From: Clostridiales bacterium UBA1316
GTDB taxonomy: Bacteria > Bacillota > Clostridia > Oscillospirales > Oscillospiraceae
Assembly (NCBI GenBank): GCA_002307055.1
Contig: DBTM01000068.1
Location: 1-58,975 of the forward strand
Reading direction: 5' to 3'
DNA length: 58,975 nucleotides
A program made the position numbers and the translations under genes. Under the pieces are notes generated by a model that saw only the letters and a list, made by a program, of their open reading frames with translations, made no database searches and was not told the DNA's origin. Below, one piece after another: positions 43,001 to 51,678 of the stretch (the stretch's first letter is position 1; each line of letters begins with the position of its first letter).

Positions 43001-43035
43001 TTAGAACCTCCGAAAATGAACATCATGAAAGCCAG

Positions 43036-43266
43036 TCAGTCGATGATCTCAATTCTGATGCGCTTACCCTGCCGCTGGGCAACCGAGCGCATGAGTGTCC
43101 TGATTTCCTTGGCGACCTTACCCTGACGTCCGATGATTTTACCCATATCGCTTTGGGCAACACGGAGTTCATAAACCGTTTCTGCCTCTGCTTCTTTTTC
43201 TGTTACCGTGACATCGTCAGGGTTGTCAACAAGATTTTGTGCGATATAAATAAGCAAATCCTTCAT
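43036..43266 (-). CDS. khpA: KH-domain RNA-binding protein KhpA
   Basis: 76 aa, a single type II KH domain with the GxxG loop in GKIIGRQGKVAKEIRTL. Conserved between rpsP and rimM in Firmicutes (ylqC). KhpA forms a complex with KhpB and binds many RNAs, with effects on cell division. RIEIID is the normal C-terminus. Confidence 0.95.
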   Translation of the reverse strand: MKDLLIYIAQNLVDNPDDVTVTEKEAEAETVYELRVAQSDMGKIIGRQGKVAKEIRTLMRSVAQRQGKRIRIEIID

Positions 43267-43280
43267 CGGTTTACCCTCAA

Positions 43281-43520
43281 TTATAAAGCGCTGGCTTTTT
43301 TCAAAAGAGCCCTGACTGTTTCTGTCGGCTGTGCGCCGTTCTTAATCCAGTATTGTGCGCGTTCGGAATCGACCTTGAGTGTCTTCGGTTCGGTCATCGG
43401 ATCGTATGAACCGATTTCCTCAATGCATCTGCCGTCGCGGGGCGCTAAAGAGTCGGCAACAACAATCCTGTAGTAGGGGTTTTTCTTGGCGCCCATTCTG
43501 CGCAGCCTGATTTTTACCAT
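43281..43520 (-). CDS. rpsP: 30S ribosomal protein S16
   Basis: 79 aa. MVKIRLRRMGAKKNPYYRIVVADS is the S16 signature, followed by GSYDPM and KPTETVRALLKKA-type end. Located between ffh and khpA. Confidence 0.98.
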   Translation of the reverse strand: MVKIRLRRMGAKKNPYYRIVVADSLAPRDGRCIEEIGSYDPMTEPKTLKVDSERAQYWIKNGAQPTETVRALLKKASAL

Positions 43521-43596
43521 TTTATATGCCTCCGTAAATTTAATAAGAAATATATCAGTAAATACTTTTCGAGTATTAACCTGCCTGTCGTGCCCG

Positions 43597-44967
43597 TCAG
43601 AAGCCGAAGAGGCCTTTTTTGCTCTTCATGTTTTTACCGCCAAGGGCTTTGGAACCGAACATCGCCGGCATTTTCCCTTTTGACATTTGCTTCGTCATCG
43701 CTTGCATCATCTCAAATTGCTTTAATAAACGGTTGATATCGACAACCTGCATACCGCTTCCGGCAGCGATACGCTTTTTTCTGCTGGAATTCAGAACACT
43801 CGGATTTTCACGTTCAGACGGCGTCATGGATAAGATGATCGCTTCGGTTTTTGAAATCATCTTCTCGTCGACTGAAGCACCGGCCAGAGCTTTGGCATCC
43901 ATACCCGGAATCATACCGGCTATTTCAGATAAGCTGCCCATGGACTTTATCTGCCCCAGCTGCTCGTAATAATCGGTCAGTGTAAATTTATTGCCGGAGA
44001 GCTTTGAGGCCATTTCGGCTGCTTTTTTCTCGTCAAAATTTTGTTCGGCTTTTTCAATCAGCGTCAGCATATCGCCCATGCCAAGAATTCTCGATGCCAT
44101 GCGGTCGGGATGGAAAACCTCAATCTGGTCTAGCTTTTCACCTGTACCGGCGAATTTAACGGGCTTTCCGGTAATGGCCTTGACGGACAGCGCCGCGCCG
44201 CCCCTGGCGTCGCCGTCGAGCTTCGTCAGCATGATACCGTCAATACCCAAAGCATCATTGAAGGCTGTGGCGGCGTTGACGGCGTCCTGACCTGTCATCG
44301 CGTCGATGACGAGCAGGATCTCTGTGGGATTGACGGCAGCTTTGATATTTTTAAGCTCATCCATGAGCGTTTCATCGATGTGGAGACGGCCGGCTGTGTC
44401 GAGAAAGACGATGTCATTGCCATGCTGATGGGCATGCACGATGGCAGCTTTAGCGATGTCGACAGGGTTAGCTGTACCCATCTGGAACACCGGGATATCG
44501 AGCTGCTTACCGACGGTTTCCAGCTGTGTAATAGCGGCGGGGCGGTAGATATCGCATGCCACGAGTAAGGGCCGCTTGCTCTGCTGCTTGCGCATCAGAG
44601 CCGCAAGCTTAGCGCCGTTCGTCGTCTTACCGGCGCCTTGCAGACCGACGAGCATGACAACAGTGGGCGGCTTGGAAGCTATTGTGATCTTTGTGTTTTT
44701 GCTGCCCATCAGATTGCAGAGCTCTTCGTTGACAATCTTGATAACCATCTGCGCAGGCGTCAGGCTCTCTAATACGTCTTTACCGACAGCGCGCTCCGTG
44801 ACGGTATTAATAAAATCCTTGACAACCTTATAACTGACGTCCGCTTCCAGCAGTGCCAGACGGACCTCGCGCATGGCTTCCTTAATATCGGCTTCATGCA
44901 ATCGGCCTTTGCCGCGCAGCTTCTTAAAGGCGGCATTTAATTTGTCGGATAAGTTTTCAAATGCCAT
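43597..44967 (-). CDS. ffh: Signal recognition particle GTPase Ffh
   Basis: 456 aa. N domain, then G domain with P-loop GLQGAGKTTNGAKLA, DIYRPAAITQL, DTAGRLHIDETLM and TKLDGDARGG; C-terminal methionine-rich M domain (QFEMMQAMTKQMSKGKMPAMFG) that binds signal peptides and 4.5S RNA. The P-loop reads GKTTNG where GKTTTA is more usual, a conservative change in the lid. Seven bases downstream of ylxM, its usual regulator/partner. Confidence 0.97.
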   Translation of the reverse strand: MAFENLSDKLNAAFKKLRGKGRLHEADIKEAMREVRLALLEADVSYKVVKDFINTVTERAVGKDVLESLTPAQMVIKIVNEELCNLMGSKNTKITIASKPPTVVMLVGLQGAGKTTNGAKLAALMRKQQSKRPLLVACDIYRPAAITQLETVGKQLDIPVFQMGTANPVDIAKAAIVHAHQHGNDIVFLDTAGRLHIDETLMDELKNIKAAVNPTEILLVIDAMTGQDAVNAATAFNDALGIDGIMLTKLDGDARGGAALSVKAITGKPVKFAGTGEKLDQIEVFHPDRMASRILGMGDMLTLIEKAEQNFDEKKAAEMASKLSGNKFTLTDYYEQLGQIKSMGSLSEIAGMIPGMDAKALAGASVDEKMISKTEAIILSMTPSERENPSVLNSSRKKRIAAGSGMQVVDINRLLKQFEMMQAMTKQMSKGKMPAMFGSKALGGKNMKSKKGLFGF

Positions 44968-44974
44968 CGGATAT

Positions 44975-45328
44975 CTATCCTTTCAGTGATGAAAGTAAAT
45001 GGATGAGCTGTGACGCCAGGGCGGCGGATGCTTCGTTCTGAGCATGACTTTTAATATCTTCGGCAAGGCAAACGGCTTTTGCGATTCCGCCCTGCAATTC
45101 AGTGAATCTTTTAATAATCCCTGTCTTCTGTTCGGTCTCAAGCAGGATGTTCTCAGCCCTGACGATAATGTCATAGACGCCTTGGCGCGTGATGCCGACA
45201 TTTTCGGCGATCTCCGATAATGACAAATCTTCGTTGTGATGCAGGTCATAGTATTCACGCTGCTTATCCGTGAGCAAATCACCATAAAAATCGAAGAGCA
45301 TCGTCATACGCAGCTTATCGTCCGTCAT
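44975..45328 (-). CDS. ylxM: YlxM helix-turn-helix protein
   Basis: 117 aa. Sigma-70 region 4-like HTH: LTDKQREYYDLHHNEDLSLSEIAENVGITRQGVYDIIVRAE. YlxM is always placed before ffh in Firmicutes and stimulates SRP GTPase activity in some species. First gene of the ylxM-ffh-rpsP-khpA-rimM-trmD operon, with its own promoter 46 bases upstream. Confidence 0.94.
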   Translation of the reverse strand: MTDDKLRMTMLFDFYGDLLTDKQREYYDLHHNEDLSLSEIAENVGITRQGVYDIIVRAENILLETEQKTGIIKRFTELQGGIAKAVCLAEDIKSHAQNEASAALASQLIHLLSSLKG

Positions 45329-45373
45329 TCAGATCGCCTCCGGCTGTTAAGTGATTATACTTGACAGTGATTA

Positions 45374-45402
45374 ATAATACAAGAGCCGTCGTTAAAAGTC
45401 AA
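45374..45402 (-). promoter_or_regulatory. Promoter of the ylxM-ffh operon
   Basis: On the minus strand TTGACT (45402-45397), 17-base spacer, TATTAT (45379-45374). Confidence 0.65.
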
Positions 45403-45537
45403 GGCTAAAATACATATGTTATGTAATTTTACGTGCTTACTAACGGCTTATCATAAACTATGCGTACAGGTTGGGTTATTTGTTTGCATCTCTATGAATA
45501 AAATGAAGGGGAGAATTAAGTTTAGGAGGCTGGTATA

Positions 45538-45816
45538 ATGCAGTGCAGAATTGCGGATCTCCGCTGTAAGGAGGTCATCAACATACATAACGGTTTTCGC
45601 ATGGGCTTCGTCTGCGATGTGATTATCGATACTCTAACCGGCTGTATACTGGCAATAGTCGTGCCGGGACCCTGCCGCTTTTTCGGGCTTTTCTGGAGAG
45701 AGGATGACTTTGTCATACCGTGGGAGTGCATCCGGCGCATCGGCGACGATATCATACTTATCGATGTCGACGGAGATTTTAAGCGCGAAAAACGCCGCAA
45801 AATCGTCTGGGTGTGA
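45538..45816 (+). CDS. YlmC/YmxH-family PRC-barrel sporulation protein
   Basis: 92 aa, single PRC barrel. MQCRIADLRCKEVINIHNGFRMGFVCDVIIDTLTG and the FFGLFWREDDFVIPWECI-RIGDDIILID core are diagnostic for the YlmC/YmxH family, whose genes are expressed during sporulation in Bacillus. It has a strong TAGGAGG site, and a terminator follows. Its single-domain architecture differs from the two double-PRC proteins at 7.4-9.5 kb. Confidence 0.9.
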   Translation: MQCRIADLRCKEVINIHNGFRMGFVCDVIIDTLTGCILAIVVPGPCRFFGLFWREDDFVIPWECIRRIGDDIILIDVDGDFKREKRRKIVWV

Positions 45817-45835
45817 GCGAATAATTCGGGACTGA

Positions 45836-45875
45836 AAGCATTGCCGGGTGCCATTCATCCGGCAATGCTTTAATA
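45836..45875 (+). terminator. Intrinsic terminator
   Basis: AGCATTGCCGG / CCGGCAATGCT stem followed by TTTAATAATA after the YlmC-like gene. Confidence 0.8.
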
Positions 45876-45890
45876 ATATAATAATTGTGC

Positions 45891-45919
45891 TTGATTTTAC
45901 TCTGTTTATTTGGTAAAAT
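45891..45919 (+). promoter_or_regulatory. Promoter of rpsB-tsf
   Basis: TTGATT (45891-45896), 17-base spacer, TAAAAT (45914-45919). The leader from about 45926 to 46054 is GC-rich, has several short complementary segments and ends with two AGGAGG-like sites, so it could be an autoregulatory S2 leader, but the class was not identified. Confidence 0.6.
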
Positions 45920-46054
45920 GCTCTTTGCTTCGTAAAATAAGCGAAATACGCACAGTTCCTGATTTTATGCCATGTGCCGGAGGCCATGCGTTGCCGTATG
46001 GTTGGCGTAAAAGTTGACGGGGCTGGAGGAAAAACAAAAATTGGAGGAAAGTAA

Positions 46055-46831
46055 ATGTCAGTAATTTCAATGAAACAGCTTCTGGAGGCCGGTGTGCATT
46101 TTGGCCACCAGACAAGGCGCTGGAACCCTAAAATGGCTCCGTACATCTATATGGAGCGCAACGGAATCTATATTATCGATCTGCAGAAGACCGTAAAAAA
46201 GCTTGAGGAAGCGTACAATTTTGTCCGCTCAATCAGTGAGAACGGCGGCTCGCTCCTTTTCGTCGGAACAAAGAAACAAGCACAGGATGCCGTCAAAGAA
46301 GAAGCCGAACGTGTCGGCATGTTCTACGTCAACGCCCGCTGGCTCGGCGGCATGCTTACGAACTTCAAAACCATGCGCACTCGTATCGACCGTCTGGCTC
46401 AGCTTCGCAAGATGCAGGATGACGGCACGTTTGATATGCTGCCTAAAAAAGAGGTTATCAAGCTCTCCAATGAGATCATCAAGCTGGAAAAATATCTCGG
46501 CGGCGTTAAAGACATGAAGAGACTCCCCGCAGCGCTCTTTATCGTCGACCCGCGCAAAGAAAGAAATGCAATTGCGGAAGCCCGCAAGCTGAATATCCCG
46601 ATCGTCGCAATCGTTGATACGAACTGCGATCCGGACGAAATTGATTATATCATCCCCGGCAATGACGATGCCATCCGTGCCATCCGTCTGATATCGCAGG
46701 CAATGGCCAGCGCAATCCAGGAAGGCAGACAGGGCGCGGACGCCGTAGGAGATGAAATAGCTGTCCCTGATAAAAAAGACGAAATTATAGAAATAGCAGC
46801 GGAAAAGGCAGCGGACGAGGAGGCTGAGTAA
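46055..46831 (+). CDS. rpsB: 30S ribosomal protein S2
   Basis: 258 aa. MSVISMKQLLEAGVHFGHQTRRWNPKM is the S2 start; GTKKQAQDAV, ARWLGGMLTNF, and VDTNCDPDEIDYIIPGNDDA follow. A charged acidic tail (about 235-258) is typical of Clostridia. Followed by tsf after 2 bases. Confidence 0.98.
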   Translation: MSVISMKQLLEAGVHFGHQTRRWNPKMAPYIYMERNGIYIIDLQKTVKKLEEAYNFVRSISENGGSLLFVGTKKQAQDAVKEEAERVGMFYVNARWLGGMLTNFKTMRTRIDRLAQLRKMQDDGTFDMLPKKEVIKLSNEIIKLEKYLGGVKDMKRLPAALFIVDPRKERNAIAEARKLNIPIVAIVDTNCDPDEIDYIIPGNDDAIRAIRLISQAMASAIQEGRQGADAVGDEIAVPDKKDEIIEIAAEKAADEEAE

Positions 46832-46833
46832 AC

Positions 46834-47766
46834 ATGGCATTTACAGCACAGGATGTAAAGGATCTCCGCGACATGACGGGCGTCGGCATGATGGACTGCA
46901 AGAAAGCGCTGACAGAAACTGACGGAGATATGGATAAAGCAGTTATTTACCTTCGCGAAAAGGGTCTTGCCGACGCACAGAAAAAAGCCGGACGTATTGC
47001 CGCTGAAGGCATTGCATATGCCGCTGTATTCGATACTGTGGGCGTCGTTGTTGAAGTGAATGCCGAAACAGACTTTGTTGCCCAGAACGAAATGTTCATT
47101 AATTTCGTTAAGGGTGTAGCCGAAGCCGTAGCTAAAAATGCGCCTGCCGATATTGACGCACTTCTTACCGGAAAATATCCCGGCTGCGACATTTCTGTTC
47201 AGGATAAGCTGCTGGAAATGATCCAAGTCATCAGAGAGAACATCACCATTCGCCGATTTGTTCGTTTTACGACCGGTGTTAACGTCCCGTATGTTCACGC
47301 AGGCGGTAAAATCGGTGTGCTTGTCAATATGGAAACAGCCAATATCAGCGATTTGAACGCTGTTATCACGCTCGGAAAAGATATCGCCATGCAAGCCGCG
47401 GCGATGCACCCGCTCTATCTTGACACGAACTCCGTTGACCCTGCCGAGCTTGAAACAGAGCGGCATATCCAGCTCGTCAAGGCGATTGAAGAAAATAAAG
47501 CTAAAAACCTGCCTGAGGATAAAGCTCTGGCGATCGCTGAAAATATGGTCAAGGGCCGTATCAATAAGTTCTATGAGGACATCTGCCTCATGAACCAGCC
47601 CTTTGTCAAAGAGAACAAGCTCACTGTTGAACAGCATGTCAAGCAGGTCGCCAAAGCACTCGGCGGCACAATCACCGTCAAAGCGTTCACTCGTTTTGAA
47701 AAGGGCGAGGGCATCGAAAAGAAGCAGGAAAATTTCGCTGACGAAATTGCGAAAATGGTTAAATAA
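46834..47766 (+). CDS. tsf: Elongation factor Ts
   Basis: 310 aa. MAFTAQDVKDLRDMTGVGMMDCKKAL, the N-terminal UBA-like domain, then the dimerisation domain with VNAETDFVAQNE; nucleotide exchange factor for EF-Tu. The chain is full length. A strong terminator follows at 47780. Confidence 0.98.
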   Translation: MAFTAQDVKDLRDMTGVGMMDCKKALTETDGDMDKAVIYLREKGLADAQKKAGRIAAEGIAYAAVFDTVGVVVEVNAETDFVAQNEMFINFVKGVAEAVAKNAPADIDALLTGKYPGCDISVQDKLLEMIQVIRENITIRRFVRFTTGVNVPYVHAGGKIGVLVNMETANISDLNAVITLGKDIAMQAAAMHPLYLDTNSVDPAELETERHIQLVKAIEENKAKNLPEDKALAIAENMVKGRINKFYEDICLMNQPFVKENKLTVEQHVKQVAKALGGTITVKAFTRFEKGEGIEKKQENFADEIAKMVK

Positions 47767-47779
47767 CTCAATGCCTATC

Positions 47780-47813
47780 AAGCAGCGCAGCCTTTCGGCT
47801 GCGCTGCTTTTTC
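47780..47813 (+). terminator. Intrinsic terminator of rpsB-tsf
   Basis: AGCAGCGCAGCC / GGCTGCGCTGCT stem, four-base loop, five Ts. Confidence 0.9.
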
Positions 47814-47821
47814 GACTCAAT

Positions 47822-48274
47822 CTATTTTTTGAATAGGGGAACGGCAACAGTAAAGAGTGCGACAAGAATTGAACCATATTGCGGCGCATACCAGGACAGG
47901 TCTGCAAACGGCCCGCCGATGACATATACCCAGAGCGCAAAGGAGAAAAACGAAACAATAATCTGATCCCAAGCAGGCGGTTTTGCTTGAAGAACCGTCA
48001 TACGCCACATGTAAACAGGCGTGAAGGCAAGCAAAAGAAAAAAGAGACTCCAACCGACAGCAGTACTTGAATGGAAGGATTTCAGGATACCGTCAATAAA
48101 TAGGAATAATGTTACAATTTCTGTGGGAATATATTTGATTAATTTCGTTATGTAATCGTCTGAAACCGCCGCTTTTGTTGCAGATGTCGTACCGACGGCT
48201 GCCGTTGTTCCCGTCGCTGCTGTCACTGCCTTGTTTATTATCGCTGATTTATCAGTGATGATCCTGCGCCCCAT
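47822..48274 (-). CDS. Hypothetical membrane protein with 3-4 helices
   Basis: 150 aa. Ala/Thr-rich N-terminal tail (NKAVTAATGTTAAVGTTSATKAA), then hydrophobic segments at about 52-66 (PTEIVTLFLFIDGIL), 74-91, 106-122 and 130-147 (SILVALFTVAVPLF). A GGAGGCAAT site precedes the ATG. No family recognised. It converges on tsf behind the terminator. Possibly a bacterial envelope protein; no function can be assigned. Confidence 0.75.
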   Translation of the reverse strand: MGRRIITDKSAIINKAVTAATGTTAAVGTTSATKAAVSDDYITKLIKYIPTEIVTLFLFIDGILKSFHSSTAVGWSLFFLLLAFTPVYMWRMTVLQAKPPAWDQIIVSFFSFALWVYVIGGPFADLSWYAPQYGSILVALFTVAVPLFKK

Positions 48275-48426
48275 TTTATTGCCTCCTTCATAATTACCAC
48301 AAAATAATAATTAAAGAATTATATGACAATTACTGTATAACATAAACACGTAATAAAAGCAAATATAACATGACGCATGACAAGAAAAATATACAAAACT
48401 GTCGTATGAATGTGCAAAACTACGTA

Positions 48427-48455
48427 TGGACAAGATAATGCAGTCGTGGTAATAT
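48427..48455 (+). promoter_or_regulatory. Promoter of the folT-folC transcript
   Basis: TGGACA (48427-48432), 17-base spacer, TAATAT (48450-48455), about 43 bases upstream of the THF aptamer. Confidence 0.55.
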
Positions 48456-48497
48456 ATATCCATAAAAACTTGGCTGCGGCAGTTTAGCTGTAGTCTA

Positions 48498-48594
48498 AGC
48501 AGAGTAGGTCACCTTGCGTAAAGTGCCGACTGGACGGGGAGTTGTCAGTTGGACGAAGGATTATTCCACGGTACGGTGTCCGCATCCCGCTGCT
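48498..48594 (+). ncRNA. Tetrahydrofolate (THF-I) riboswitch aptamer
   Basis: Conserved THF-I elements occur in order: GAGTAG (48502-48507), GCGTAAAGTGCCG, GGGGAGTTG, GGACGAA, CCACGGTACGG and CCGCATCCCGCTG (ending about 48592). P1 is AGCAG (48498-48502) with CTGCT (48590-48594). It directly precedes a folate transporter gene, the expected target. It would lower FolT-FolC expression when reduced folates are abundant. The motif is from memory of the Rfam class; a covariance-model search would confirm it. Confidence 0.92.
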
Positions 48595-48608
48595 GCATAC
48601 CGGAGAAA

Positions 48609-48731
48609 ACCTCCTATATGTGGCGCACAGGAAGTGCTTGCTGTATATAGCTCAATTTCAGTATACGCTACTTTTATAGCATGTACTGGTGTTACGGCTT
48701 TATAAGCATGCGCACACATTATTAAGGAGGT
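48609..48731 (+). promoter_or_regulatory. Expression platform: ribosome-binding-site sequestering stem
   Basis: ACCTCCT (48609-48615) is complementary to the folT ribosome-binding site AGGAGGT (48725-48731), and the adjoining ATGTG-GCGCA (48618-48627) pairs with TGCGC and CACAT (48709-48719, one bulge). The long-range helix would hide the RBS. It indicates translational control rather than transcription termination. About 80 bases loop out between the arms. Confidence 0.6.
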
Positions 48732-48737
48732 ATTATT

Positions 48738-49334
48738 ATGCCCAAAAAGAAGTTTTTCACAACAAAAATGATTGTTACACTTGGATTGCTCATGGCGATG
48801 AGCATCGTTCTGGAACGCATGCTCGGTTTTATGCCGACGCCAAACATCCGAATCGCATTCGGAAACCTCCCTATCATCATGGCAGGTCTTTTATTTGGCC
48901 CAATTGCAGGCGGAATCGTAGGGTTAGTGTCCGATTTCCTTGGGACAACATTGTTTTCCGCATTCCCCTGGTTCGCGCCGATGGCATTGACGCCTGTCAT
49001 TATGGGCGTTGTCCCGCCGCTCATAGGGATGCTGCTTAAAAAGAGAACAAAACTCGTTACATTTATTGCGATGATTTTACCGGCTGAGATTCTTGGCCCA
49101 GTCCTCTGGAGTACCCTCTCACTGCAATGGCTTAATAACGTACCGTTTTTAGTTAACCTGCCGATTCGAACACCGGTCAAAACAGCCATTGCAGTTTTTG
49201 ATATTATGTTAGTTTTCCTTTTATATAAGAGCGGTCTGTTTAACGCTTTGGGATTGGACAGGTATGGAGGCAAAAAGAATGAGTTACGAGGAAACGCTGC
49301 GGTACATCCACAACGTAAAGTGGCAGGGAAGTAA
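48738..49334 (+). CDS. folT: Folate ECF transporter S component
   Basis: 198 aa, about six membrane segments. N-terminal TTKMIVTLGLLMAMSIVLERMLGF and the NIRIAFGNLPIIMAGLLFGPIAGGIVG motif are typical of FolT. It binds folate and works with a shared ECF module (EcfA/A'/T) encoded elsewhere. It has an AAGGAGG site 7 bases before ATG. The last 56 bases (NELRGNAAVHPQRKVAGK region) overlap the start of folC in another frame. Under THF riboswitch control. Confidence 0.92.
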   Translation: MPKKKFFTTKMIVTLGLLMAMSIVLERMLGFMPTPNIRIAFGNLPIIMAGLLFGPIAGGIVGLVSDFLGTTLFSAFPWFAPMALTPVIMGVVPPLIGMLLKKRTKLVTFIAMILPAEILGPVLWSTLSLQWLNNVPFLVNLPIRTPVKTAIAVFDIMLVFLLYKSGLFNALGLDRYGGKKNELRGNAAVHPQRKVAGK

Positions 49335-50550
49335 ACCCGGTCTTGAGAGAACGCGGAAACTGCTGGCATCACTCGGGAATCCGGAAAAAGCACTGAAGTT
49401 CGTCCATATTGCAGGGACAAACGGCAAAGGCTCGACAGCAGCCTGCACAGCAGCTGTATTACAGCAGGCGGGTTACCGGACAGGGTTATATACCTCGCCG
49501 TATATTCTGCGGTTCAATGAACGCATGCAGGTCAACGGCACGCATATCACCGACGAGGAGCTCGAACAGCTGACGGAGGAGATTCGCCCGTTTGCCGATG
49601 CCATGACAGACGCGCCGACGGAATTTGAGCTGATTACAGCGCTGGCTATGAAGTATTTCTTATATCAAAAATGCGACATTGTCGTACTTGAGGTCGGCAT
49701 GGGCGGAGAACTCGACTCGACAAACGTGATCGACACACCGGAAGCGGCTGTGATAACAGCTATCGGACTTGACCATACTGCCGAACTCGGGCCGACACTC
49801 ACGGCGATAGCTGCGGCGAAAGCCGGTATCATCAAAACAGGCGGCGATGTCGTCATCTACGGCGGCGAAAGGGAAGTAGAAGAGGTCTTCGAGCGCGTGT
49901 GCAAGGAGAAAAAAGCGATGCTGCACCGCACGGATTTTACGCGCCTGACAATTCATGGGTTCGACTTGAATACCGCATGTTTTGATTTTAAGCCTTATAA
50001 AAACATTAAGCTACCGCTCGTTGGTACATACCAGCCGAAAAACGCGGCCTTAGCAATCACAGCTCTCGAAGTTTTACGCGCAAAAGGCTGGAAAATCAGT
50101 GACGCGGATATTATGACCGGTTTATCGCAGGTCTACTGGCCCGGCCGGTTTGAAGTCCTGATGAATCACCCCGCATTCATTTTGGACGGCGCACACAACC
50201 CGCACGGCATCGAAGCGACGGCAGAGAGCTTGAAAAAGCACTTCGGCGATAAGAAAATTATTTTTTTAGTCGGCGTTATGGCAGATAAGGATGTCGGCGG
50301 CATGATGAGCTTCATTACACCCCTGGCAAAAGCTTTTGTCACAGTGACACCGCACAACCCCCGTGCGATGAAAGCGGAAAAGCTTAAAGAGATCCTCTCC
50401 GTGTACGGCAAGCCCGTCACAGCCAGCGCCTCGATTCCTGACGGCGTATCAGAAGCGATCAAGCAAGCCGGACCCGACGGTATCGTCTGCGCACTTGGCT
50501 CCCTGTATTTCTCGGGCGATATAAGAGAAGCAGCGGAAAGCTTAAAATAA
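49279..50550 (+). CDS. folC: Folylpolyglutamate synthase / dihydrofolate synthase-like
   Basis: 423 aa, Mur-ligase family. N-terminal SYEETLRYIHNVKW, P-loop HIAGTNGKGSTAAC, TSPYILRFNERMQVNG, EVGMGGELDSTNVI, and DGAHNPHG are all present. It adds glutamate(s) to folates to retain them in the cell. ATG 49279 has GGAGG 8 bases upstream, and the overlap with folT gives translational coupling. A terminator follows. Confidence 0.95.
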   Translation: MSYEETLRYIHNVKWQGSKPGLERTRKLLASLGNPEKALKFVHIAGTNGKGSTAACTAAVLQQAGYRTGLYTSPYILRFNERMQVNGTHITDEELEQLTEEIRPFADAMTDAPTEFELITALAMKYFLYQKCDIVVLEVGMGGELDSTNVIDTPEAAVITAIGLDHTAELGPTLTAIAAAKAGIIKTGGDVVIYGGEREVEEVFERVCKEKKAMLHRTDFTRLTIHGFDLNTACFDFKPYKNIKLPLVGTYQPKNAALAITALEVLRAKGWKISDADIMTGLSQVYWPGRFEVLMNHPAFILDGAHNPHGIEATAESLKKHFGDKKIIFLVGVMADKDVGGMMSFITPLAKAFVTVTPHNPRAMKAEKLKEILSVYGKPVTASASIPDGVSEAIKQAGPDGIVCALGSLYFSGDIREAAESLK

Positions 50551-50555
50551 ACAAA

Positions 50556-50604
50556 CAAAAGAGTCTTGTACTATCTGCGATGATAATACAAGACTCTTTT
50601 TATA
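50556..50604 (+). terminator. Intrinsic terminator of folT-folC
   Basis: AAAAGAGTCTTGTA / TACAAGACTCTTTT arms, perfect, with T run. Confidence 0.9.
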
Positions 50605-50613
50605 GATTCCGCA

Positions 50614-50642
50614 TTGTTTCTTCAATCCATATCCGGTATAAT
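50614..50642 (+). promoter_or_regulatory. Promoter of the AEC transporter gene
   Basis: TTGTTT (50614-50619), 17-base spacer, TATAAT (50637-50642), only about 24 bases before the start codon, so the leader is very short. Confidence 0.5.
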
Positions 50643-50665
50643 ACCTGCAGTTTATATGTGAGCTG

Positions 50666-51580
50666 GTGGTTTGGATATTACAGATACAGATAGAGATTTT
50701 TATACTTATAGCTGTCGGCTATATTATAACAAAGAAGGGGATTTTCGGGCCGGAAGCACGGCGGGATATGACGAATGTTGTGATTTATATCATTTTGCCG
50801 TGCAATATATTTCACTCATTCGAAATGGCTTTGTCTATTGATATGCTTCGGGAATGCGCGATCGTTTTTATTATCGGCTTTGCCGCACAGCTTATATATA
50901 TGCTGCTCAACAAGTGCCTTTATCAGCGTTTCCCTGTTGAAAGGCGCGTTGTAATGCAATACGCCACCATCACCAACAATGTCGGTTTTATGGGGCTGCC
51001 GGTCATTGCCTCGGTCTTTGGGGCGACTGGCGCCCTTTACACATCCATCATCCTTATACCGATGCGCCTGTTTATGTGGACGTCGGGACTGTCACTTTTC
51101 ACGAGCTCGGATAAAAAGCAGCAGCTTAGGCAGCTTGCGACGCATCCGGCTATCTGGGCGGTCATCCTGGGCTTTGCGTACCTGTTTTCTCCGGTACGGC
51201 TGCCGGAATTCCTCAGCGGCTCGATCAATGTCATCGGCAGCTGCCTGACGGCGATGTCGATGATCGTCGTTGGGTCGATCCTTAGTGAGGTCAATTTCAG
51301 GTCGCTTTTAGATAAAGCGTGCTTTTATTATTCAGCGTTCCGGCTCATTCTCATTCCAGCTATTACATTCGTTGTGCTGCGTCTGATGAGCATCGACCCT
51401 GTTGTAACCGGAGTGGCCGTATTAGCCTCAGGAATGCCGGCGGCGACGATTACGGCGATGCTGGCAAAAAAATACGGAGCAGATTCGGCATTTGCCTCAA
51501 AGCTCATTTTTGTGTCGACACTTTTATCTCTGGTAACACTGCCGATTATTGCGGAAATTTTAAAATCGAAGCTCTTCTGA
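50666..51580 (+). CDS. AEC-family (auxin efflux carrier type) transporter
   Basis: 304 aa with about ten membrane segments. AVGYIITKKGIFGPEARRDMTNVVIYIILPCNIFHSF is the typical N-terminal repeat, and NNVGFMGLPVIASVFG and SGMPAATITAMLAKKYGAD are the family landmarks in helices 4 and 9. Members move malate, other carboxylates or unknown anions. GTG 50666 is a tentative start with a weak site. It stands alone, with a hairpin (51614-51652) after it. Confidence 0.88.
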   Translation: MVWILQIQIEIFILIAVGYIITKKGIFGPEARRDMTNVVIYIILPCNIFHSFEMALSIDMLRECAIVFIIGFAAQLIYMLLNKCLYQRFPVERRVVMQYATITNNVGFMGLPVIASVFGATGALYTSIILIPMRLFMWTSGLSLFTSSDKKQQLRQLATHPAIWAVILGFAYLFSPVRLPEFLSGSINVIGSCLTAMSMIVVGSILSEVNFRSLLDKACFYYSAFRLILIPAITFVVLRLMSIDPVVTGVAVLASGMPAATITAMLAKKYGADSAFASKLIFVSTLLSLVTLPIIAEILKSKLF

Positions 51581-51613
51581 ACCTGATGATTAATGAGGCA
51601 AAATGTATAAAAA

Positions 51614-51652
51614 CCGGCAGTCCAAGGCTAAGAAACGGCATAGGACTGTCGG
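51614..51652. terminator. Hairpin between convergent AEC transporter and C_GCAxxG_C_C genes
   Basis: CCGGCAGTCC / GGACTGTCGG stem with a 19-base loop; the T run is weak, so terminator function is probable but not certain. Confidence 0.55.
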
Positions 51653-51678
51653 CGTTATATATTGGGTAAGTTTATCGC

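Noticed and set aside
48514..48705. Open frame in the folT leader as a small protein
   Set aside because: It lies across the THF aptamer and expression platform; its composition is explained by RNA structure, and it has no ribosome-binding site.
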